DNA from: SIG440 sp045580025
GTDB taxonomy: Bacteria; Bacillota; Clostridia; Monoglobales; Monoglobaceae
DNA: 50,973 nucleotides
NCBI GenBank assembly: GCA_045580025.1
Contig: JAZNNB010000024.1
Location: forward strand, 1 to 50,973
Reading direction: 5' to 3'
This document shows, piece by piece, positions 8,430-16,188 of the stretch (its first letter is position 1; each line of letters opens with the position of its first letter). The notes beneath the pieces are model-generated. The model had not been told where the DNA came from. It made no database searches and was given only the letters and a program-made list of their open reading frames with translations. The position numbers and the translations under genes were made by a program.

Positions 8430-8577
8430 GGGATCGCCTCCAGTTTGAATTTTGTATATATATCCCGCAACTACTAGCGGACAAAATATACCAGTCTAAT
8501 GTATATATATTACCATATATTTCTTTTAAAAACAATAGGATAACTGAAAAATTCAAAAAAATGTAACATTCTTAGTA

Positions 8578-8606
8578 TTGACAAAAGGCGTTGATACAAT
8601 TACAAT
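8578..8606 (+). promoter_or_regulatory. Sigma-A-type promoter of the cyclophilin gene
   Basis: TTGACA (8578-8583), 17-base spacer, TACAAT (8601-8606). It ends 39 bases before the GTG start. Confidence 0.8.
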
Positions 8607-8645
8607 TAAATTCAGAATATAAAAAGTCGAAAGAGGAGATTTCTT

Positions 8646-9440
8646 GTGAAAAACAATAAAAATTCAAATAAAAATAAGAAAAAAATTTCCCCAACCAAAG
8701 TTATATCGGCTGTTGTAGGTATTATTGCTGCGGTGTGTGTGATAGGCTTGTTTGTCATTGGGGCCACAGGTGGGTTTGAAAAGCGGGGAGTTACTTTCAA
8801 TGATGACGTAACGTTGACAACCCAGACAGAAAATGGAGAAAACACAGCAAACGAGAGTGACGAAAACACAGCAAATGAAAGCGGTGAGCTTGCGGTAGCC
8901 CAGGGAAAAAATGAGGAGGACAAAAAGATGACAGAGGAAAATGTAAGGGTTTTGGTTGAAATGGAAGATGGCGGCGAGTTTGTTCTTGAACTTTACCCAT
9001 CATATGCACCACAGACAGTTCAGAACTTTGTGGATTTGGTTTCGGACGGTTTTTATGACGGTGTGGGCTTCCACAGAGTCGTAGACGGCTTTATGGCACA
9101 GGGCGGTGACCCTGAAGGCACAGGTATGGGAGGAAGCGGAGTTCAGATACCAGGTGAATTTTTATCAAACGGCTTTAGCCAGAACACGCTTTCACATCAG
9201 CGTGGAGTGATTTCAATGGCGCGTTCCATGGACCCCGACAGTGCATCAAGCCAGTTCTTTATCTGCTATGATGATGCAAGCTTTCTTGATGGACAATATG
9301 CGGCTTTTGGAAAGGTTATCGAGGGCATGGATGTTGTTGACGGATTTTTGGACGTTGAAAGAAAAACCAACTCAATGGGCGAAATGGCAAGTCCGGTTAC
9401 ACCCATCACAATGAAAAAAGTTACAATTATTGAAGATTAA
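8646..9440 (+). CDS. Exported cyclophilin-type peptidyl-prolyl isomerase
   Basis: 264 residues. A lysine/asparagine-rich cytoplasmic start is followed by a membrane helix (about 19-42). There is no lipobox cysteine, so it is probably a membrane-anchored extracytoplasmic foldase. A linker with two copies of ENTANES leads to a cyclophilin domain (about 98-264) with GFYDGVGFHRVVDGFMAQGGDP and SMARSMDPDSASSQFFI. The catalytic Arg lies in FHRV. The start is GTG with GAGGAG 9 bases upstream. It is monocistronic, with its own promoter and a terminator at 9453. Confidence 0.92.
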   Translation: MKNNKNSNKNKKKISPTKVISAVVGIIAAVCVIGLFVIGATGGFEKRGVTFNDDVTLTTQTENGENTANESDENTANESGELAVAQGKNEEDKKMTEENVRVLVEMEDGGEFVLELYPSYAPQTVQNFVDLVSDGFYDGVGFHRVVDGFMAQGGDPEGTGMGGSGVQIPGEFLSNGFSQNTLSHQRGVISMARSMDPDSASSQFFICYDDASFLDGQYAAFGKVIEGMDVVDGFLDVERKTNSMGEMASPVTPITMKKVTIIED

Positions 9441-9452
9441 AAAGCAAAGCGA

Positions 9453-9492
9453 AAGCCCTGCTTCTCAAGGTGAGGAGGCGGGGCTTATTTTT
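9453..9492 (+). terminator. Intrinsic terminator of the cyclophilin gene
   Basis: AAGCCC...GGGCTT long imperfect stem followed by ATTTTTAT. It forms the left border of the phage-derived region. Confidence 0.75.
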
Positions 9493-9502
9493 ATGCAAAG
9501 AA

Positions 9503-9889
9503 TTAGTCACGGCTATTTGGATTACAAATATTTTTAAAAATATGGAGAATGTTAGATGAAAATTTGTAACAATGGGCGTGGCTGTCCGTAAAATATATAA
9601 CTGTATCCTTGGAAATGGAAATGTTTAAAATATTTTCAAGCAAAAGCCGGTTTTCATCATTCAGAGGAATAAAAGTTTCTTCGCTGGAAGAGGTTTCGGA
9701 AATATTTAAAAGTTGTAAAGGCGAGATATTCAAAGCGTTGGCAAGCTTGAAGATTTTGTCCCTTTTCATGTTTTTTATGTAACCGCTCTCCCATTTCTTT
9801 ATGGTGCTTTTGCTGACACCGACTATTTTCCCCAGTTGTTCAAGGGTAAGGCCGTGTTCAATCCGTTTTTGTTTGATATCAATAGGCAT
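9503..9889 (-). CDS. Phage-type repressor, Xre-family HTH
   Basis: 128 residues from the ATG at 9889, chosen because AAAGGATG lies at the right distance. The frame extends further upstream, but the earlier ATG (9898) has no room for a ribosome site. An N-terminal HTH (about 4-58: RIEHGLTLEQLGKIVGVSKSTIKKWESG) is followed by a short domain of unknown fold. There is no LexA-like Ser/Lys autopeptidase, so RecA-triggered self-cleavage is not evident. It is transcribed away from the Cro-like gene across an operator region, the classic lysogeny-switch layout. It probably represses the whole cluster. Confidence 0.85.
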   Translation of the reverse strand: MPIDIKQKRIEHGLTLEQLGKIVGVSKSTIKKWESGYIKNMKRDKIFKLANALNISPLQLLNISETSSSEETFIPLNDENRLLLENILNISISKDTVIYFTDSHAHCYKFSSNILHIFKNICNPNSRD

Positions 9890-9951
9890 ATTTATCATCC
9901 TTTCGTTTTGCGTGATATTGCAGCCGTTTGGCAAAAAACTTTTGCTGACAT

Positions 9952-9980
9952 ATTATATCATAGCATTTCCAAATTTGCAA
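9952..9980 (-). promoter_or_regulatory. Repressor promoter
   Basis: Minus-strand -35 TTGCAA (9975-9980), 17-base spacer and -10 TATAAT (9952-9957). Confidence 0.7.
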
Positions 9981-9986
9981 CTGCAT

Positions 9987-10048
9987 TTGACATAAAAGTA
10001 AAAAAATGTTAATTATGCCTTGACATAAATGTAAAATAATGGTAACAT
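9987..10048 (+). promoter_or_regulatory. Early promoter overlapping two 26-base direct repeats (candidate operators)
   Basis: Copies at 9987-10012 and 10020-10045 match at 23 of 26 bases and start 33 bases apart (about three helical turns). Each begins with TTGACATAAA and contains an ACAT...GT core. The second copy supplies the -35 TTGACA (10020-10025), with TAACAT (10043-10048) as the -10 at 17-base spacing. The first copy also has a promoter-like layout (TAATTA at 10010). They probably bind the repressor and the Cro-like protein. Confidence 0.7.
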
Positions 10049-10080
10049 TTAAAACGAAATCCAAAATGGGAGGTGAAAAA

Positions 10081-10293
10081 ATGAATAGGAAACTTCTGAA
10101 AAAAATTATGCGGCAAAGGGGGTTTTCGGTGAAAAGGCTTGCTGAAAGCATACCGATTAACAAGATTGTTCTTCTGGGTAGGCTTTGGGGGATATCCGAA
10201 TTTACGTTGTTTGAAATCCAGCAAATTTCAAAGATTCTGAAGATAGACAAAAAACAAATAGTGCTTATTTTTTTTAATAAAAAAGTTTCCTGA
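10081..10293 (+). CDS. Cro-like small HTH protein
   Basis: 70 residues, from an ATG with GGAGGTG 6 bases upstream. Basic N-terminus, then FSVKRLAESIPINKIVLLGRL and EIQQISKILKIDKKQ, which read as a short Xre/Cro-type helical domain. It is divergent from the repressor and the first gene of the rightward transcript. Expected to compete at the operator. The assignment rests more on position than on a strong motif. Confidence 0.65.
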   Translation: MNRKLLKKIMRQRGFSVKRLAESIPINKIVLLGRLWGISEFTLFEIQQISKILKIDKKQIVLIFFNKKVS

Positions 10294-10325
10294 AGGAAAC
10301 AAAAAAAGTGGCAGGTGGTGTAAAA

Positions 10326-10511
10326 ATGGAGGTAGAGCACCATGATATTTTAGACCTTATGAAGTTTGGTGAACTGAGGAATGAAAAAATATTTTTTTGT
10401 GAGGTGTGCGGAAAGAAATTTAATGAATTGGATGATTACACAGTGACAGACAGGTTTGGAAGATGTTTTTGCAGGCCTAAGTGCAGAGCAAAATATTACA
10501 GCAGAGATTGA
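10326..10511 (+). CDS. Small zinc-binding protein of the phage early region
   Basis: 61 residues from ATG 10326 (AGGTGG upstream). A frame start at GTG 10308 is possible but has no better ribosome site. Four cysteines in CEVC and CFCRPKC spacing, about 22 residues apart, suggest a treble-clef or zinc-ribbon fold. I do not recognise the family. It lies between the Cro-like and sigma-like genes, so a role in transcription control is an inference from position only. Confidence 0.65.
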   Translation: MEVEHHDILDLMKFGELRNEKIFFCEVCGKKFNELDDYTVTDRFGRCFCRPKCRAKYYSRD

Positions 10512-10523
10512 GGAGATGTTTTT

Positions 10524-10892
10524 ATGACAAAGAAAGAACTTATGCAGATTTATTATCTTAACCGAGAGATTATGAATGATACCGAGGAGCTTGTGAACCT
10601 TAAAATAGAGGCACGCCAGAACGAAAACAAGGGAGCTTTTGCGGCTCGCAATATCAAGGAACGTGAACAGAGAATTGTGACCAAAATAAGAAAGTGCAGT
10701 GAACTCAAAGAGCGAATTGATAAGTTTCTTGAGTCCATTGATGACAGCTTAACCAGACAAATTTTTTATTATCGATATGTGAAATGTATGTCTTGGAAAA
10801 AGGTTTCGTATATGACAGGCGGTTATAACAGCGAGGAGGGTGTGAGGAAGATTGCAGAGCGTTATCTTGCCAAACATTCTACCGATGTTTAG
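10524..10892 (+). CDS. Phage late-transcription regulator, sigma-70 region 4/ArpU-like
   Basis: 122 residues. A long charged helix (about 1-70) is followed by SLTRQIFYYRYVKCMSWKKVSYMTGG and a final helix EEGVRKIAERYL, the layout of phage DUF1492/ArpU/Xpf-type HTH activators. In PBSX the sigma-like gene xpf also lies just before the terminase operon and activates it. A candidate late promoter follows at 10923-10949. AGGAGATG precedes the ATG. Confidence 0.75.
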   Translation: MTKKELMQIYYLNREIMNDTEELVNLKIEARQNENKGAFAARNIKEREQRIVTKIRKCSELKERIDKFLESIDDSLTRQIFYYRYVKCMSWKKVSYMTGGYNSEEGVRKIAERYLAKHSTDV

Positions 10893-10922
10893 CACGAAAT
10901 ATAAAAAAATGGAAAAAGTCCG

Positions 10923-10949
10923 TTGCGGCTGAAATGTCCGCACTATAAT
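10923..10949 (+). promoter_or_regulatory. Candidate late promoter with a dyad upstream of the -10
   Basis: A consensus TATAAT (10944-10949) is preceded not by a good -35 but by an inverted repeat TGCGG (10924-10928) / CCGCA (10938-10942). TTGCGG at 15-base spacing is a poor -35, consistent with an activator-dependent promoter. It sits in the 90-base gap between the late regulator and the terminase genes. Confidence 0.45.
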
Positions 10950-10982
10950 ACAGTTGAAAAGAATTTATAAACAGAATGCGGG

Positions 10983-11258
10983 GTGGCAAGAGTGGAAAAG
11001 CCAAGGTGCGATGAATTGGGTTCTGGGGAAAAAAATGTGATAAGCGAGTATATAAACAGAAAGAAAAAGGATGCCTGCAGGCTAATTGACACAATACTTC
11101 AGGAAATAGGAAATCCTGAAAGAATATCAAGTGCACCGCTCAATCAGCTCTCGTCTGTGATGGGAACTTTGATTGACAAATTCGGGGCTGACGAAAAGGA
11201 TAAATCTCTTGACGGAACTCTTGCCACATTATTTGATGATTTTGAGGATGTGAGATAG
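10983..11258 (+). CDS. Small terminase subunit-like protein lacking the HTH domain
   Basis: 91 residues directly upstream of TerL. The middle part (SEYINRKKKDACRLIDTILQEIGNPERISSAPLNQLSSVMGTLIDKFG) resembles the C-terminal helical region that follows the HTH in many clostridial phage TerS-like proteins. The usual N-terminal HTH of about 60 residues is absent, and the upstream 90 bases hold no frame for it. The start is GTG 10983 or GTG 10992. TerS normally chooses the DNA to be packaged, so loss of the DNA-binding part fits non-specific packaging. The call rests mostly on position. Confidence 0.6.
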   Translation: MARVEKPRCDELGSGEKNVISEYINRKKKDACRLIDTILQEIGNPERISSAPLNQLSSVMGTLIDKFGADEKDKSLDGTLATLFDDFEDVR

Positions 11259-11269
11259 CAAACATAAAA

Positions 11270-12472
11270 ATGAGGAAATATAAAAATCTTACTGACAAAC
11301 AAAATGAGCTTATGGAAATTGCGAAAGGTGGGCTCAGGCGAATAAACATTCTGCACGGAAGTGTCAGGTCGGGGAAAACCTGGATAAGCCTTGTGCTGTG
11401 GTGTGTATGGATAAGAAATATGCCAAAGGATAAAGCGTATCTTATGACGGCAAAAACCCTTACTACCTTGAAAAGAAACTGTCTTGATTTGCTTGAGACT
11501 TTAGCTGGTAAAAACAATTTCAGCTATTCCATTTCAAAAAAAGAGGGGACACTTTATGGAAGAAAAATATACCTTGAGGGCGTGAATGATGCTGGGGCGG
11601 AAAGTAAAATCCGCGGCATGACACTTCAAGGGGCATACTGTGATGAGGTTACACTTTTCACCGAAGAATTTTTTGGGATGCTTCTTTCAAGACTTTCGGA
11701 GCATGGGGCAAAGCTTTTTGGAACTACAAATCCTGACAACCCCAACCATTGGTTCAAAGTGAAATATATTGACAGACGAAGCGAACTTGATTTCTTTTTG
11801 ATGGAATTTCTCATTGACGACAACACCTTTTTGGACCCAGCATATGTTGAAGAGCTGAAAAAGGAATATACGGGCGTTTTTTATAAGCGGTTTATTCTGG
11901 GGGAGTGGTGCAGTGCAGAGGGGCTTGTTTATCCTATGTTTGATAAAGATGTGCACACTGTCAGTGAAATTCCAAAACCTTTGGGAAATGAGGAATATTA
12001 TATATCCATAGACTATGGAACGCTGAATCCGTGCAGTATGGGACTTTGGCGGCTTGATGACAAATGTGCGGTCAGAATAAAGGAAAGCTATTATTCGGGA
12101 AAAGCCCAAAGAATGCTGCTTACTGATGAGGAATATTATCAAAGACTAAAAAAGTTGGCTGAGGGTTTTCCAATAAAGGCGGTAATAATAGACCCGTCAG
12201 CAGCAAGCTTTATTGCCACAATAAGGCGGCATGGAGAGTTCAGCGTGAGAAAAGCAGATAACAGTGTTTTGGACGGGATAAGGGTTACGGGAACGCTGCT
12301 TCAGGGCGGGAAGCTTTTAATTCACAAAAGCTGTGAGGATACCATCCGTGAATTCGGGAGCTATTCGTGGGACGGGGGATCTCAGGAGGATAAGGTTTTG
12401 AAAGAGTTTGACCACGCAATGGACGACATAAGATATTTTTGTTTTACAGTTGCTAAAAAAAGGCTTCTTTAA
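11270..12472 (+). CDS. Large terminase subunit, PBSX-type
   Basis: 400 residues. Motor that drives DNA into the prohead and cuts it. ATPase: Walker A HGSVRSGKT (about 29-37), Walker B GAYCDEVTLF, coupling motif GTTNP. RNase-H-like nuclease: SIDYGTLNP, VIIDPSAASF and the final DHAMDDIRYF each provide a metal-binding Asp. All key residues are intact, so the enzyme is probably functional. The nearest family I recall is PBSX XtmB/Terminase_3. Confidence 0.95.
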   Translation: MRKYKNLTDKQNELMEIAKGGLRRINILHGSVRSGKTWISLVLWCVWIRNMPKDKAYLMTAKTLTTLKRNCLDLLETLAGKNNFSYSISKKEGTLYGRKIYLEGVNDAGAESKIRGMTLQGAYCDEVTLFTEEFFGMLLSRLSEHGAKLFGTTNPDNPNHWFKVKYIDRRSELDFFLMEFLIDDNTFLDPAYVEELKKEYTGVFYKRFILGEWCSAEGLVYPMFDKDVHTVSEIPKPLGNEEYYISIDYGTLNPCSMGLWRLDDKCAVRIKESYYSGKAQRMLLTDEEYYQRLKKLAEGFPIKAVIIDPSAASFIATIRRHGEFSVRKADNSVLDGIRVTGTLLQGGKLLIHKSCEDTIREFGSYSWDGGSQEDKVLKEFDHAMDDIRYFCFTVAKKRLL

Positions 12473-12491
12473 AAGAAAAGGAGGAAAAAAT

Positions 12492-13820
12492 TTGTTTGAA
12501 GAAATAAAGAATTTTTTTGGAAAGGTGATAGGAAGTATGTTTGATAAAAATTCGATACAGAGAGCGATTTCTTCGGGAATTGCGGTATCAGACGAGATGA
12601 GCACAGCTCTTTCGGTGTGGAGAGAGATGTATGAGGAAGAAGACGGCCTTCATTTGCCCACGGCCATTGCTTTTGAAATGGCAAGGCTTGTTACGGTGGA
12701 AATGAACTCGGTGATTTCGGGAAGCAAAAGGGCAGAATTTTTGAATGATACATATAAGGGCGTTATTGAAAATATAAGAATTCCCGTGGAATATGGTTGT
12801 GCAAAAGGCGGACTTGTGATGAAGCCTTATGTTTCAAAGGGAAAAATTTTTGTGGATTTTATTCAGGCAGATAAATTTTTACCCACCTCGTTTGATGAAT
12901 CAGGAAACATTCGTGGGGCTGTCTTTATTCAGACAATTACCCGTGATGGAGGCTTTTATACAAGGCTTGAAAAACACAGCTTTGTGGGTGATACATATGA
13001 GATTTCTAACAAAGCATTTTTTTCAAGGACAAGGGACAATCTCGGGACGCCTATTTCTTTGGCGGATATCCATGAGTGGCATGATTTGGCAGAAACGATC
13101 TCTATTGGGAACGTGAAAAATCCGCTATTTGGATATTTTAAGCCTGCCATTGCCAACTGCATTGACCCGTCATCACCACTTGGCGTTTCGGTCTATGCCA
13201 ATGCGGTAAATCTTATTGAGGATGCAAACCGTCAGTATGAAAGACTTTTGTGGGAGTTTGAAAGCGGTGAGAGGGCGCTTATTGCAAATGCTATGGCGTT
13301 TAAGCGTGACAAAAACGGAAGGCCAAGTCTTCCGGACAAAAAACTTTATCGCACATTGGATGTTGACGATATGGATTTCTTCCGTGAATGGTCGCCCCAA
13401 ATAAGAATTGATGAAATTGCAAAAGGCTTAAACCGAATTTTCAGACAGATTGAATTTAATTGTGGTTTTGCCTATGGAACAATTTCCGAGATAAATGACA
13501 CACAAAAGACAGCTGAGGAAATCAGGGCATCAAAGCAGAGAAGCTATGCCACGGTTTCGGACAACCAGAAGGCACTGAAAAAAGCACTTCTTGAGCTTGT
13601 GTATGCTATGGATGTTTGGTGCACGCTTTATGATTTGGCACCAAAGGGAGAATGCTCTGTTTCATTTGATTTTGATGACAGCATTGAGGCAGACCGTAAA
13701 ACTCAGTTTGAGGAAAAACAGGCATTGGTGGATGCAGGGATTATGGCACCCTGGGAGTTCCGTATGTGGTATTTTGGCGAGGATGAGGAAACTGCAAAGA
13801 AAAGTATTTTAAATAAATAA
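12492..13820 (+). CDS. Portal protein, SPP1 gp6/PBSX-like
   Basis: 442 residues from TTG 12492, chosen because GGAGG lies 8 bases before it. The frame also has an upstream TTG at 12450 inside TerL. Dodecameric ring at the capsid vertex. Features: an N-terminal helical region, ANAVNLIEDANRQYERLLWEF, the region ending in GTISEINDTQKTAEEIRASKQRSYATVSDNQ (typical of SPP1-family portals), and the final QALVDAGIMAPWEFRMWYFGEDEETA. No SPP1 gp7/Mu F-type minor head gene follows, unlike most SPP1-type clusters. Confidence 0.92.
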   Translation: MFEEIKNFFGKVIGSMFDKNSIQRAISSGIAVSDEMSTALSVWREMYEEEDGLHLPTAIAFEMARLVTVEMNSVISGSKRAEFLNDTYKGVIENIRIPVEYGCAKGGLVMKPYVSKGKIFVDFIQADKFLPTSFDESGNIRGAVFIQTITRDGGFYTRLEKHSFVGDTYEISNKAFFSRTRDNLGTPISLADIHEWHDLAETISIGNVKNPLFGYFKPAIANCIDPSSPLGVSVYANAVNLIEDANRQYERLLWEFESGERALIANAMAFKRDKNGRPSLPDKKLYRTLDVDDMDFFREWSPQIRIDEIAKGLNRIFRQIEFNCGFAYGTISEINDTQKTAEEIRASKQRSYATVSDNQKALKKALLELVYAMDVWCTLYDLAPKGECSVSFDFDDSIEADRKTQFEEKQALVDAGIMAPWEFRMWYFGEDEETAKKSILNK

Positions 13821-13934
13821 AATTTGTCCGCAATGACGATAAACTACGGATGCTTGCAGAGAGAACTGCGATAAAAAACTGAAAAGCATTTTCTGAAAAG
13901 TCTTTGGATTTTTCGAAAGGAAGGAGTTATAGCT

Positions 13935-14492
13935 ATGACAAGAGAGGATTTAAGAGGAATTATTGAGGGAATTACAGATGAACAGCTGAAAAAAATTCTG
14001 GATATAAATTCTTCTGACATTGGAAAAGCAAAAAACGATGGACAGGAAACAAGAGTGGCTCTTGATGCCGCCAACAAAAAAGTGGCAGAGCTTGAGGGAC
14101 TGATGGAAGAACTTAAAAACAGTCAGTGTGAGGCAGAAGAAATGAGAATAAAAATAGACGAGCTGCAAAAAGTCATTGACGAAAGAGATGTTCAGTCAGA
14201 AAAGCAAAAAAGAGCCGAGGAAATTAAAAACAGATTTGCTGCGGTTGTGGGTGAGGCAAAGTTCCTAAATGCTTTCACCGAAAAAGGAGTATTTGAAGAA
14301 TTTTCAAAGGCACTCGAAGACCCTGACAATCAGGAAAGAAGTGACAGTGAAATTTTTGCCCAGCTCACATCTGCAGAAAATCTATTTGACCAAAAGGCAG
14401 AGGTGCCTCATATTGTTGCCTCAACAATGGGGTTTGGTGGCGAACTTGAGAAAGGTGAAATCCGTGAAATTATGGGGCTTCCTGCCGAGTAA
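13935..14492 (+). CDS. Capsid scaffolding protein
   Basis: 185 residues, highly charged, with a predicted coiled coil (about 45-100: AANKKVAELEGLMEELKNSQ and onward) and a flexible acidic C-terminal half. The position between portal and major capsid, together with the composition, matches GP20-type scaffolds of Firmicutes phages. No prohead protease gene is present, so assembly would be of the SPP1/P22 style without proteolytic maturation. AAGGAGTT lies before the ATG. Confidence 0.85.
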   Translation: MTREDLRGIIEGITDEQLKKILDINSSDIGKAKNDGQETRVALDAANKKVAELEGLMEELKNSQCEAEEMRIKIDELQKVIDERDVQSEKQKRAEEIKNRFAAVVGEAKFLNAFTEKGVFEEFSKALEDPDNQERSDSEIFAQLTSAENLFDQKAEVPHIVASTMGFGGELEKGEIREIMGLPAE

Positions 14493-14515
14493 AGCAGATT
14501 TGGAGGAGAAAGTTT

Positions 14516-15391
14516 ATGGCAAATGCTATTGCAAAATTCAAAAAGTATATTGATACCCTTGATGAAGTTTATAAGGTATCCTCAGTTACATCCGTTCTTG
14601 ATGGCAACAGCCGACTTGTGAGAATGGGTGCAAATGCAAACGAGATTATTATTCCCAAGATGAGTATGGACGGTCTTGCGGATTACAGTCGTGAGAATGG
14701 TTATATCGGCGGTGATGTAACACTCACAAACGAAACAGTTACATTCAATTATGAAAGAGGACGTTCCTTCACTATTGATGCAATGGATAATGAAGAAACA
14801 GCTGGCGTGGCTTTTGGTCAGCTTTCGGGTGAATTCATCAGAACAAAGGCGGCGCCTGAAATCGATGCATTCCGTTTTGCCCAGTATGCTGGTGTTAGCG
14901 GTATCGGTTTGGACGAAGGCGACCTTGATGACCCGCAGGATACACTTGCGGCACTTATCGCTGCACAGAATGCAATGGATGAAGCGGAAGTTCCAACAGA
15001 AAGCAGAATTTTGTTTATTACGCCAGTGCTCTATAACGGCGTGATGAATATTGACACTACAAAATCAAAGGCAGTCCTTGACTCCTTTGCACAGATTGTA
15101 AAGGTGCCTCAGAGCAGATTCTATACTGCAGTTAACCTTTATGACGGCTCATCCGAAGGTGAGGTTGCGGGTCACTTTGTAAAAGATGCGGAAAACGGCA
15201 AAAACATCAACTTTATGGTGGTTGAAAAATCAGCTACAATCCAGTATCAGAAACACGTGGTAAGCAAGGTTGTTACACCCGAAGAAAATCAGGTTTCTGA
15301 TGCGTGGAAATTCTTCTACCGTTCTTATGGCATTGCGGATGTTTATGAAAACAAGACCCACGGCATCTATCTCCACAAGGCAACAAAATAA
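14516..15391 (+). CDS. Major capsid protein, HK97 fold
   Basis: 291 residues. Reads as a Firmicutes siphovirus coat protein: an N-terminal arm, VRMGANANEIIIPKMSMDGLADYSR, an E-loop-like segment with YERGRSFTIDAMDNEETAG, TKAAPEIDAFRFAQYA and the ITPVLYNGVM region. It lacks an extended N-terminal delta domain, consistent with a separate scaffold protein. A GGAGGAG ribosome site precedes it. It is followed by a tiny basic open frame. Confidence 0.92.
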   Translation: MANAIAKFKKYIDTLDEVYKVSSVTSVLDGNSRLVRMGANANEIIIPKMSMDGLADYSRENGYIGGDVTLTNETVTFNYERGRSFTIDAMDNEETAGVAFGQLSGEFIRTKAAPEIDAFRFAQYAGVSGIGLDEGDLDDPQDTLAALIAAQNAMDEAEVPTESRILFITPVLYNGVMNIDTTKSKAVLDSFAQIVKVPQSRFYTAVNLYDGSSEGEVAGHFVKDAENGKNINFMVVEKSATIQYQKHVVSKVVTPEENQVSDAWKFFYRSYGIADVYENKTHGIYLHKATK

Positions 15392-15411
15392 GGTTTGTTG
15401 GGAGGATTGTT

Positions 15412-15504
15412 GTGCGATTTGTAGGACTTGTTGACAAAAAGAAAACAGCCGCAAAGCAACCAAAAAAGAAAAAGGCGGTGAACAGCAAGGATGTTAAAGG
15501 ATAA
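15412..15504 (+). CDS. 30-residue lysine-rich peptide after the capsid gene
   Basis: GTG at 15412 preceded by GGGAGG at optimal distance. The frame ends at TAA 15502-15504, inside the next gene (14-base overlap). Eleven of 30 residues are lysine, with one arginine (VDKKKTAAKQPKKKKAVNSK), and there is no hydrophobic core. It is too short for most gene callers. The strong ribosome site, tight packing and absence of any other use of the 99-base gap suggest it is translated. Possible roles: DNA- or capsid-binding decoration peptide, or translational coupling for the next gene. No family recognised. Confidence 0.5.
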   Translation: MRFVGLVDKKKTAAKQPKKKKAVNSKDVKG

Positions 15505-15844
15505 AATAAGCTTTGATTTTTATTACAATACATATAGCTGTCAAAATGAGGGGGACCTCACTGCAGAAAATTTTGACCGCTATGTAAACCGCGCAAAAAG
15601 GGTGATCAGCAGCTTTTTGGCAAAAGAGGATTTTACTCCTGAGGAAAGGCTTGTGGTTATGCTTTGTATATGTGAAATAGCGGAGTGCCTATACCAAGAA
15701 GAAAATATCAGCTCAGTAAAAAGCGAAACTGTTGACGGCTATTCGGTCACATTTAATCGTGAAGGCTGTATCAAGGAAAGGATAAGAACCATCGTTCTTG
15801 GACGACTTGGAAAGACAGGACTTCTTTATGCGGGGGTGGAGTGA
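15491..15844 (+). CDS. Head-tail connector protein (YqbG/gp15-like)
   Basis: 117 residues, mostly helical. The phrase VKSETVDGYSVTF followed by a short C-terminal helix is typical of the first connector (adaptor) of Firmicutes siphoviruses. It would bind the portal ring. The ATG lies within the end of the tiny basic frame, and its own stop overlaps the next start. Confidence 0.8.
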   Translation: MLKDKISFDFYYNTYSCQNEGDLTAENFDRYVNRAKRVISSFLAKEDFTPEERLVVMLCICEIAECLYQEENISSVKSETVDGYSVTFNREGCIKERIRTIVLGRLGKTGLLYAGVE

Positions 15845-16167
15845 TGCTGACAAATGGAGTTGTCACCGTTTTTTCTCAAAAAACAAAGGGTGGAGACTTT
15901 TTTAAAATGGCGTGTTGTCCTGCGTGGATTTACAAAAAAGAACGACTGAGAAATAAGACTGACGGCGTATATCTCAGGGACAGCTTTGACATTAGGATTG
16001 CCCTTTCGAGCCTTGAAAGTGTGTCGGTTGGGGATTTGATTTTTTTTGGTGAAATGGAAAATAGCAATTTTTCTGCGCATAAGTGCAGAAGAATTGCAAC
16101 CATCACCAAAAATGAAAAGGGGACTTTTCCTCACTGGCATCTATGGGCAGAATATGAGTACAGATAA
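15844..16167 (+). CDS. Minor capsid/head-closure protein (DUF6751-like)
   Basis: 107 residues from ATG 15844, which overlaps the upstream TGA. A GTG at 15841 is an alternative. It begins MLTNGVVTVFSQK and has a beta-rich pattern, as in the stopper proteins that follow the connector in clostridial phages. The position supports a head-closure role, gating DNA exit before tail joining. Confidence 0.75.
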   Translation: MLTNGVVTVFSQKTKGGDFFKMACCPAWIYKKERLRNKTDGVYLRDSFDIRIALSSLESVSVGDLIFFGEMENSNFSAHKCRRIATITKNEKGTFPHWHLWAEYEYR

Positions 16168-16188
16168 CAGGCAAAAGGAGAGGTTTTT

